Of a stretch of 64,000 nucleotides of DNA, positions 55,581-64,000 are shown piece by piece; the stretch's first letter is position 1; every line of letters begins with the position of its first letter. The notes below the pieces were generated by a model. That model was given only the letters and a program-made list of their open reading frames with translations. It made no database searches and was not told where the DNA came from. The position numbers and the translations under genes were made by a program. The DNA comes from Paraspadella gotoi (Eukaryota; Chaetognatha): contig CM119270.1 of the NCBI GenBank assembly GCA_051294375.1, positions 19,603,741 to 19,667,740 of the forward strand, given 5' to 3'.

Positions 55581-56932
55581 GGAGTCCACCAGGATTGTCC
55601 GGTGGAGTCGTTTGGAGTCGGTGACAGTCGGAGGAGTTGGAGGAGTCGGTGGAGTCGGCAGCGTTATATTGTCGCCGTGTTCAGGTTATTGTCGTTGGAG
55701 TCCGCGAGAAGTCGAAGCAGGGAGTTGGAAGGAGTCGCGCAGGAATGACTGTTGTGGAGTCGAGGAGTCCGGTGGAGTTCGTGGAGTCGGTGGAGATCGG
55801 ACAGGAGTTGGAGAGTCGGACGGAGTCGACAGAGGAAAATCGGCCTGGAGTTCGGACAGGAGTTCGGTGGAATCGGAGGAGACGGTCGACCAGTTCAGAG
55901 CTGGATCGTCCGAAGGAGTCGGTGGAGTCGGGTGGAGTCATAGGAGTCGGGAGTTGAGTCTCGCGTGGTTATTGTTCGTTGAGGAGTTTGGTGCCGAGTA
56001 CGTAGGAGTGGCGGCTTGCAGTCGTGTGGAGTCGGAGGAGCTTCGGAAAGTGGTCCTAAAAGCTCTGAGCAATCCTATCACCATCTGATCCCACCATCTT
56101 TGATCTTCCCCCGATCTCGCTACTGGTATTACTCCTTTCCATTGATCCCTCTCTTCCTTCCCCAGCTCTACCAATCGATTCCCGGAATCTCTGCCACGGG
56201 AATCAACATAATGCATATTCTTTCGTTCTTTTCCTCGTAACGGAAAACTCTGATGAGTCCTCACTACTCTCGACTCGTCTCTCTCCCGCCACTCTCTTCA
56301 CTCTCGTGCATCCAATCCTCTCCTCCCTCGAATCTCTATCAAAAAAGTATCACCACCTACATTCAGTCGTTATTCAATATAGAATACGTATATATGTGCA
56401 TTTATCTGTACTCATAATATTATATTCACCTATATATATAGTCATGTATACTTATATCTCTTTCACCTTCTCTCTTTCAGTCAGTCTTCCTTTATATCAT
56501 TTTCGTCTTCTCTCTCTCTCTCAGTTCGACCGGGATGATAACATTGGATCGGTATTTTCGAAACAGAAAATTAAAACAATTGAAAAACCCTTAAGCTTTA
56601 CAACTGTTTATTTAATTGTTGATTAAAACAATTCAATTAGTTCGCTTTTAGTCGTCGTTTTTCAATCGTCGTCTGGGTCCTGTTGTCTTCGGTCCGTCGT
56701 ACGTCTGTCGTTACTGCTCGTGTTCTTCCCGTCTCCCGCCCTTTCATGCTCGCAGGGACACGTTCAGGTTCCTTATTATACTGTCACAGTTCCCAGTTGA
56801 CGGAAACTTGATAAATATGTTATAATATGACTAAAGAGAAGTAAGTGTAGATTTGGTAACTATTATCGCCCTCTGGCCTGCTCCTTCTCTCTATCTCTCG
56901 CTATCTTCTCTGCTCTCTCTCCTCTCTCTCTC

Positions 56933-56964
<32 letters not shown>

Positions 56965-57005
56965 TTATCTTTCTCTCTCTTCCTCTCTCGCTTCTCTCCT
57001 TCTCT

Positions 57006-57055
<50 letters not shown>

Positions 57056-57823
57056 TCTCTCTCTCTCTCTCTCTCTTCTCGCATTCGCATATTTCCAACG
57101 GATCTCTTTATATTTTCACACACCGGTCCGAGGTTTTCTCCTCACCCTTCCTCCCTTATCTTCATTTTCGACCCTCTTCAACACCCCCTTTAATCCCCTT
57201 CCCCCTCAACATCCTCTCGCCCCACCATCCAAACCTCTTCGGGTCCTTTTCTCATCCTCGGTCTTCACGAATCGTTGCTCTTTTGTTCCTCAACGGACGT
57301 CATTTCACCAACATCGGCTTTTTGTCGTCGTCGTCGTCGTTGTCGTCTTCGTTTTTCGTTCTTCTCCTCGACGACAAGGAGGCGGTCGTGACGCGACGAG
57401 CGAACAAAAAGACGCTGCGCGTCGACGTTAATGCTTTTCGGTGTTGTAGACGATTGTCATCTTTGTCGTCGTTATGGTCGTTCCGTCATCGTCGTCGTTG
57501 TCGTCCGTCGTTGTGGTCGTCGATGTCGTCATCTGCGATCGAGAAAGCGCAATTTTTAATTCGTCATTTTTTGCTTTTCTTTTCTTTTTTTTTCTATTCT
57601 AGTACAATTAAGGCGATCCGTTCCTCAGTAATACTAACTTCCTCAGTATATTGTCCGCGAAGCTTTTAGTTTTTACACTTTTTTTTTTTATTTTTCTTTT
57701 CTTTTTTTTTTTTTTTCTTATTTCTTTTCTTTTTTTTTCTTTTTTTTTTTAATTTATTTTTATTTTCCTTTCTGTTTTTTTCTTTTTTTTTTTTTTTTTT
57801 GTCTTTTTCTTTATTTTTTTTGT
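55581..57823. repeat. Large near-duplicate, copy 1 (partner 57849-59490)
   Basis: Starts with a GGAGTCGGTGGAGTC minisatellite (55581-56040), then a unique stretch, CT tracts (56890-57080), CGTCGTCGTTGTCG triplets and a long T-rich tract. Copy 2 has the same blocks in the same order. The left part of copy 1 is longer and noisier. ORFs are repeat by-products. Confidence 0.85.
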
Positions 57824-57848
57824 NNNNNNNNNNNNNNNNNNNNNNNNN
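57824..57848. other. Assembly gap, 25 N
   Basis: It lies exactly between the two near-duplicate copies, as expected for an unmerged overlap. Confidence 0.97.
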
Positions 57849-58542
57849 AATCGGAGGAGTCGGTGGAGTCGGAGGATTGGGTTGGAGGAGTCTGGAGGGA
57901 GAGTCGGTGGAGTTCAGGTGGGAGTCGGGAACGGAGGAGTCGAGTCGGGTCTAAAAGGCTCGCAATTATCATCGATCCCGATCCTTTGATTCCCCGATTC
58001 CAATTGTTTCCTTCCATGATCCCTCTTCCCTCCTTCCCCTCCCACTTATCAACCGACGGGAATAAATCATTACGTTCTAGGGAAACTTGACAAATGGGGT
58101 CTCTCTCCTCTCTCTCTCTCTTCTCTCTCTCTAGTATATATATATATATATATTATATTATATATATATATATTATACTTATATTCTCTTTCTCTCTCTC
58201 TCTTCTCTCTATCTCTTTCTCTCTCTCTCTCTCTCAGTTCGACGGGATATATCATTGGATCGGGTTTTTCGAAACAGAAATTAAAACATTGAAAAACCTT
58301 AAGCTTTACAACTGTTTATTTAATTTGTTGATTAAAACAATTCATTATCGCTTTCGTCGTACGTTTTTTCATCGTCGTCTCATCGTTGTCTTCGTCCGTC
58401 GTCGTCGTCGACGCTCGTTTCTCCCCGCCCTTTCATGCGCAACACGTTCAGGTTCCTTATTTACTTGTCACTTCCCAGTTGGAACGGAAATGTTAGAAAT
58501 TTAAATATGAGAAGTAAGGAGATTTGTAACTAATGTTCCTCT

Positions 58543-58594
<52 letters not shown>

Positions 58595-58613
58595 CTCTCC
58601 TCTCTCTCTTTAT

Positions 58614-58668
<55 letters not shown>

Positions 58669-59490
58669 TCTTCTCTCTCTCCTCTCTTCGCATTTCGCAA
58701 TATTTCCAAACGGATCTTTTATATTTTCACACCACGGTCCGAGGTTTTCTCTCGACCCCTTCCTCCCTTATCTTCATTTTCGACCCTCTTCAACACCCCC
58801 TTTAATCCCCTTCCCCCTCAACATCCCTCGCCCCACCATCCAAAACCTCTTCGGTCTTTTCTCATCCTCGTCTTCACGAATCGTTGCTCTTTTGTTCCTC
58901 AACGGACGTCATTTCACCAACATCGGCTTTTGTCGTCGTCGTCGTCGTTGTCGTCTTCGTTTTCGTTCTTCTCCTCGACGACAGGAGGCGTCGTGACGCG
59001 ACGAGCGAACAAAAGACGCTGACCGTCGACGTTAATGCTTTCGTCGTTGTAGACGATTGTCATCTTTGTCGTCGTTATGGTCGTCCGTCATCGTCGTCGT
59101 TGTCGTCGTCGTTGTGGTCGTCGATGTCGTCATCTGCGATCGAGAAAGCGCAATTTTAATCGTCATTTTTTGCTTTTCTTTTCTTTTTTTTTCTATTCTA
59201 GTACAATTAAGGCGATCCGTTCCTCAGTAATACTAACTTCCTCAGTAATTGTCGCGAAGCTTTAGTTATTTACACTTTTTTTTTTTTATTCTTTCTTTTT
59301 CTTTTTTTTTCTTTTTTTTTCTTTTTTTTATTATTTTATTTTCTTTTTTTATTCATTTCTTTTCTTTTTTCTTCTTTTTCTTCTTTTTCTTTTCTTACTT
59401 TTTTCTATTCTTTTCTTTTTTTCTTTTTATTCTTTTCTTTTTTTTATTCTTTGCTTTTCTTTCTTTCTTTCTTTTCTTTTCTTTTTTTTG
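57849..59490. repeat. Large near-duplicate, copy 2 (partner 55581-57823)
   Basis: Collinear with copy 1 from the GGAGTCGGTGGAGTC repeat to the T-rich tract (59270-59490). AT dinucleotides at 58134-58176 and CT tracts at 58545-58690. Anchors such as TTAAGCTTTACAACTG and CAACGGACGTCATTTCACC are identical in both copies. Confidence 0.85.
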
Positions 59491-59589
59491 ATGATTTCGA
59501 ACGAGAGATTAGAAACTTTTTTCTTAATTGCGTCAATTCGCTACTGGGACGCTACGCCTCTCATAACGTCAAACGAAGCCGCGTCAATC

Positions 59590-59597
59590 TGACGTCA
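59590..59597 (+). promoter_or_regulatory. CRE motif TGACGTCA
   Basis: A perfect cAMP-response-type octamer, with TTAAAAGC about 10 bases downstream. The surrounding 59500-59640 is GC-richer than average. Function not shown. Confidence 0.3.
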
Positions 59598-59935
59598 TCT
59601 TAAAAGCAGCGAAGTCATCACAAGGGCTTTAAAATTCGTAAAGATATTTACTGTTCCCAGATGTGTGAAGTGAAAGTCATCGTTAAACAATTGGCGAAAA
59701 GCTTTTGTGAATGTGAAAACCCTAGATTGTAAATCAGACAGCCTATCAATAAATCAATCAATCAATCGTTCAATCGATCTATGGATCAATCAATCAATCG
59801 ATCAATCAATCAACTAACCAATATATCAATAATTCAATAAATAAATAATTTGATCAATCGATTAATTTATGAATGGATCCATAAATCAAGCAACCAATCA
59901 ATCAATCGATCATTCGAAGAGCACACACGGATTGG
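59598..59935. repeat. (ATCA)n-rich spacer
   Basis: CAATCAATCAAT words with GATC variants at about 59745-59915. Confidence 0.85.
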
Positions 59936-60051
59936 CGCTTGCGTCCTCTTTCAAACATAATGCTTTCTTATTATATCTGTGATTGGGTGATGAAAGCTTG
60001 GTGCTTGGGAGGCGGTGAAAATGGAAACGCAGAGACCAACAGAGCCAAGAA

Positions 60052-60108
60052 TGACGTCATCGGTTTTACAATGAAAGGAGAAACAATGACGCTCGTTACC
60101 ATGGGGAC
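60052..60108. promoter_or_regulatory. CRE plus X-box-like pair
   Basis: TGACGTCA at 60052-60059 and, on the minus strand, GTCCCCATGGTAAC (60108-60095), a close match to the RFX X-box consensus. The (GA)n tract starts three bases later. Such a pair is promoter-like, but no exon was found nearby. Confidence 0.3.
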
Positions 60109-60109
60109 C

Positions 60110-60296
<187 letters not shown>

Positions 60297-60415
60297 ATCT
60301 CTCGCAACGGCCCAAACGAGAATCGGGGGAGCGATCAGAAGAGAGAAAGAAAAGAAAAGACTTGCTTCAATTCCGATTCGCGGTTTTAAACACAAACGAT
60401 TTTGCCTTTTTTTTC

Positions 60416-60452
60416 TGTTCTTCTTCTTCATCTCATTCTGGTTCTCCTGTTC
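60416..60452 (+). repeat. Single monomer of the 62.5-kb minisatellite
   Basis: TGTTCTTCTTCTTCATCTCA followed by TTCTGGTTCTCCTG equals the unit of the array at 62545-62900. Confidence 0.7.
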
Positions 60453-60492
60453 TTATGTCAAAATTTCAAAAATAGTTTTTTAAAATAAACTC

Positions 60493-60566
60493 TGCAGGGG
60501 TTTAGGATTGAACCGGTACAGAATGGTCCCTAGCTGATAGATTTGACTCAATAGGCCAACCGGGCA
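60493..60566 (-). mobile_element. tRNA-like / SINE fragment (candidate)
   Basis: On the minus strand TGGCCTATTGAG (60558-60547, A-box-like) is followed 33 bases on by GGTTCAATCC (60514-60505, B-box-like). The stems of a working tRNA are not apparent, so this is a decayed tRNA-derived element at best. Confidence 0.3.
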
Positions 60567-61027
60567 ACGACTAACCAAGGTTACTGCTTAATAGGCATGG
60601 TGAACTTAGGAAATGACCGATACATGTTTCGCCTCGCTAAAATGAATGAAAGCTTAAAGATATTTTCATAAATTTGTACGAGGAATAAAAATAGTAGTCT
60701 TTGCCACACTGGTGAAAATTTTCTTGGAGAATATACATGTCGTTTTAAAAATCTAAAATAACGCTTGCTCTTATTAGCAATTGCAGTTAAAACTCCCTTC
60801 TTTCCTGAACAGGTTGTTTGTGGGTTCCATCCTGCCTGAATAATATGTTTTATTTTATTGTATAGGCATTATGCTACCCATGGCCAGCTTTGTTATATCA
60901 AAGATATAAAATATGTTTACTTATGCAACTATATAAACAATTTTATCATATTTTCTTTTTCAATTTTAAGATATATTAGGAAGAATTAGAATATAAAGTT
61001 TGATTTCATAAAATAATTTGAAAAAAT
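60567..61027. other. AT-rich spacer, no gene
   Basis: Unique AT-rich sequence without repeat or coding signals. Confidence 0.5.
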
Positions 61028-61120
61028 TATCCATCTGGCCAGAACAGCCGAAGGACTGTCAATCTTATTAGTACAGGAAAAAATCGTTGTGGAGTTCAAA
61101 TCCTGGCTCCGGTCCTTTTT
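61028..61120 (+). mobile_element. tRNA-derived SINE fragment (candidate)
   Basis: TGGCCAGAACAG (61036) is A-box-like, GTTCAAATCC (61094-61103) is a good B box, and CCTTTTTTC (from 61114) is a Pol III-type terminator. The A-to-B distance of 58 fits a tRNA with a long variable arm (Ser/Leu type) or a SINE head. Stems are imperfect. Confidence 0.4.
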
Positions 61121-62009
61121 TCTTGTTGCAAATTTAAATACTCCTACAATCATTGCCCTTAATTGCGGATAGTAGCCACTGTCAGTAACGAAATATTTTT
61201 ATATTCACTTATTTCAGCTTACAAAGTTTGCAACAAATTTCCTACACTTGTATTATTCGAATTTGCAAATTTTATTGAGATTTCTAATTGTTTCATTTGC
61301 ACGTTGCAATAAAGATGCCGGTTTTCTTTTTTAACTTAAAAATGTTTGGGGCATTCAATCATACTACCCGAAAATAACATTTCAACTCTTCTTTCTGTTA
61401 ATAAACAGAAATAAAAAAGAAAGTCAAATAAGGTTGTTTGTTGTCTATACTCTTATTAGCGAGTTTTCAATGTTGAATAATTGAAATAAGTGGCCCCAAA
61501 TGTTTACTTACTTCGCTTTCAAAAGATTTTTTGTCGTCACTACTCTCATCCATCTATCTCTCTTCCTGTCACTTAACATTTTACTTGATCTTGAATTTAG
61601 AATTTAAATATTATTAACTAATAAAATTTTAAATTTTTTTTAATTAAATTTTTAATTAAAATGAACTAAAAATTTTTAATGTCGAATATTTGTTAAAAAT
61701 TAAAAGAAGCTTAAGTTTTAAAGAAATAAATGGGGGGGTGTATGCCTATTTTTCTTTTTTTTTAACGTTTAATTTGGGAAAACGCTAAACAGTATTCTAG
61801 ATAGCGCACTCTTTAGAAGCTTTTTGATTTTAATATTTAAAATGCAAGATTTTAACAAAAGGTTTTAAGTTTATGCAAAGGAAAAGCCACAATCCAGTAA
61901 TTCAACAAAGACTATACGACGCAATAAGAAATACCTCCGTCACTTCTTTACTTTCTTCAAATAATTCAACCAATAATGGAGCCCTGCGTCACTGCCTCGT
62001 CACAAAACG
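61121..62009. other. AT-rich spacer, no gene
   Basis: Unique AT-rich DNA. The ORF at 61873-62172 has no recognisable domain and runs into the next repeat. Confidence 0.5.
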
Positions 62010-62125
62010 GTCCAACAAGCAGTCACAGCCGGTCACAAGCGGTCACACACCAGGTTCACAGAGCAGTCACAAACTTTCGTTGCGACCGAGCTCCCGTGAC
62101 CGGTCACACAACGCGGTCCACAAAC
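62010..62125. repeat. Short GCGGTCACA-type repeat
   Basis: CGGTCACAAG, GGTCACAC, CAGTCACAA and GGTCACACAACG recur about eight times at 9-20-base spacing. Confidence 0.7.
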
Positions 62126-62189
62126 GGATCGCACCTTTTACAAGTCCTACCAATTCAGAAGCGCGGAAATAAGCGAAGAAATTAATTTC

Positions 62190-62363
62190 ATTTCTTCTTT
62201 TTCTTCTTCTTCTTCTTCTTCTTCTTCCTTCTTTCTTCTTCTTCTTCTTCTCTTCTTTCTTTCCTCTCTCCTTTCTCCCATCTCTCCCACCCAAAAACTT
62301 CCTCCTTTTCTCTATTCAGGGGTCGACTTTCTGGCCGGTTCAAACTTCCGCCATACAACGACC

Positions 62364-62448
<85 letters not shown>

Positions 62449-62519
62449 CTCTCTTTCTTCCTTCGCCGCTGCCAATTCCGAGGATTCCGAGAGACGCTTA
62501 ACGAACCGGAGTTTGTTTA
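62190..62519. repeat. Near-duplicate, copy 1 (partner 62915-63252)
   Basis: TTC triplets, CCCAAAAACTTCCTCC, CAAACTTCCGCCATACAACG, (CT)n, then GCCGCTGCCAATTCCGAGG and GGAGTTTGTTTA at the gap edge. Confidence 0.85.
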
Positions 62520-62544
62520 NNNNNNNNNNNNNNNNNNNNNNNNN
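62520..62544. other. Assembly gap, 25 N
   Basis: It cuts copy 1 at GGAGTTTGTTTA, the same word at which copy 2 continues into unique sequence. Confidence 0.97.
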
Positions 62545-62914
62545 TTGCTCCTTTTGGTTCTCCTGTTCTCCTTCTTCATCTCATTTTGGTTCTCCTGATC
62601 TCTCCTTGGTTTCTCCGTTCTTCTTCTTCATCTCATTCTGGTTCTCCTGTTCTTCTCCTTTTGGTTCTCACTGTTCTTCTTTTTCGAATTCGTCATTCTG
62701 TTCTCCTTTGTTCTTTTTTTCATTCTTGGATTCTACTGTTCTTCTTCTTTTTTCAGACTCTCATTTTTTTCTCCTTTTTCTATTTTTGGTTTTTTTTCTT
62801 CTTCATCTATTCTTTCTTTCCATGTTCTTACTTCTGTTTAATCCTCCTTTCTTCTTTTCTCTCATTTCGTTCTCCTATCTTCTCCTTCGGTTCTCATTTC
62901 CTTTTCTTTCTCAA
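62545..62914. repeat. TTCTTCATCTCATTCTGG minisatellite
   Basis: Units of about 29 bp (GTTCTCCTGTTCTTCTTC plus ATCTCATTCTG) are clear to about 62680, then decay into T/C-rich sequence. Confidence 0.8.
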
Positions 62915-63096
62915 CTCTCTCTTTTTCTTCTTCTTTCTCTTCTTCTTCTTCTTCTTCTTCTTCTTCTTCTTCTTTTCTTCTTTCTCTCCTTATCCTCCTC
63001 TTCCTCCCATCCTCCCCCCAAAAACTTCCTCCTTTTCTCTATTCAGGGAGTCGACTTTCTGGCGGTTCAAACTTCCGCCATACAACGACTTTTCCA

Positions 63097-63137
<41 letters not shown>

Positions 63138-63252
63138 CTCTCTTCTTCTCTCTCTCTCTTTCTTTCTCTCTTCTCTCGTCTCTTCTCTTTTTCTCTTCGC
63201 CGCTGCCAATTCCGAGGATTCCGAGAGGCTTAACGACACCGGAGTTTGTTTA
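62915..63252. repeat. Near-duplicate, copy 2 (partner 62190-62519)
   Basis: Same order of words as copy 1 with a few small indels, continuing past GGAGTTTGTTTA. Confidence 0.85.
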
Positions 63253-64000
63253 ATTCGTCACTAAGCGACGAATCAAACGGAAAATAATTCTGGTTTCATT
63301 TCGCATGATGCTCATTGAGGATGCATTGAGGGGGTAATTAGGGTAACGACCGCTCCCCAAAAGAACGTTCCCTCACACCCTTACTCTGGAGTTCACCTAG
63401 GAGAACTTACCTTCCTAACTTTTTTTTTTCTCTTCAGTTCCTTTCGTATTCAAACTTGGACTCGATGAAGTAAAAATCCAACGTGATTCTCCTCTTCTTA
63501 CGATTAATCCTCATTTCGTCCTTACCTTTTTTTTCCTTACCCTCGCTACTCACTCTCTTCGTCTCCACTTCACTTTCTCCCTTTCTCTTTTAACTCACTA
63601 TTTCACCTCACGAAACTCTTACACTCACCGCTACCCACACTATATCCTACATTTTCTCCACATTTTCATCCCAGGACTTTCAAGTTTAATTCATTATGAC
63701 AGAATATGTTAATATATAATTAACATGTCATTGTATTATTTATTATGTAAGTTTTTTTATCAAATAAAAACTATTCTTGTATTTTAGGAATTATTATGTT
63801 TATTTCAATACTTTTCTTTTTTGATTTTTTTTTCGCCCCAGGTCACGCCCCCTAAGGGACTGGGTCACCCAGCCTAGCGAAGGATGCCTCTCCTCTGCAG
63901 GATACCTTGCCTTACTTCCTGCCTCACCCGGCGAGGCCGGCTTCCCTTTCTTCCCCGCGCCCCCCTTTTAACCAATCTCGATGCCCGAGGTCAGAGTGAT
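63253..64000. other. Right end of the window, no gene
   Basis: AT-rich spacer to about 63830, then a GC-rich end (63835-64000). No ORF, repeat or RNA gene could be recognised. Confidence 0.5.

Overview
This looks like a scaffold from an animal nuclear genome, probably an invertebrate, but I cannot name the species. The evidence is: AT-rich non-coding DNA, very dense (CT)n/(GA)n and other simple repeats, no operon-like coding DNA, tRNA-derived SINE-like fragments, and a Ty3/gypsy retrotransposon whose Gag carries a zinc-knuckle variant of a type I associate with invertebrate elements. Simple-repeat density this high is known from decapod crustaceans and some molluscs, but it does not decide the phylum. 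Eleven N gaps are present. Five are exactly 25 N, and four of those five lie between, beside or within near-identical duplicated segments that differ mostly by single-base indels. This is what an assembly gap-filled with noisy long reads looks like, so several duplications here may not be real.

The only well-supported genes belong to one full-length Ty3/gypsy LTR retrotransposon on the minus strand (1900-7981). It has nearly identical LTRs with TG...CA ends, a primer binding site, gag (6223-7326), pol in the -1 frame (2642-6226; order protease, reverse transcriptase, RNase H, integrase, GPY/F module), and a short polypurine tract. There is no env. Gag and pol are joined by a textbook -1 frameshift signal: GGGAAAC in the correct phase, a 5-nt spacer, then a 12-bp GC-rich stem. 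Both ORFs are open, so this is a young and possibly autonomous copy. It has no target-site duplication, its left junction forms a 10-bp inverted repeat, and its protease motif is DGG rather than DTG/DSG.

From 8 to 64 kb the window is repeat-rich intergenic or intronic DNA. Main contents: a duplicated 1.6-1.8 kb segment (8961-10580 and 13192-14990); a 181-bp tandem repeat (12.25-12.95 kb); minisatellites at 15.5, 22.7, 23.0, 27.0, 32.1, 44.3, 54.7, 55.6 and 62.6 kb; two copies of a roughly 41-bp C-rich satellite 12 kb apart (38.5-40.2 and 50.5-52.7 kb); a 1-kb TCG-type trinucleotide block (47.7-48.8 kb); and tandem near-duplicates at 35.0-36.3, 36.6-37.1, 55.6-59.5 and 62.2-63.25 kb. A short element with a GCGGCGCAAC core recurs four times on the plus strand (27.85, 30.13, 41.53 and 45.22 kb) and is the most interesting unexplained signal.

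Outside the retrotransposon no protein-coding gene can be asserted. A few short GC-rich islands have exon-like boundaries (17.9, 21.4, 32.0 and 42.5 kb) or a promoter-like cluster with a 56-codon ORF (24.4-24.6 kb). These are listed as low-confidence candidates.
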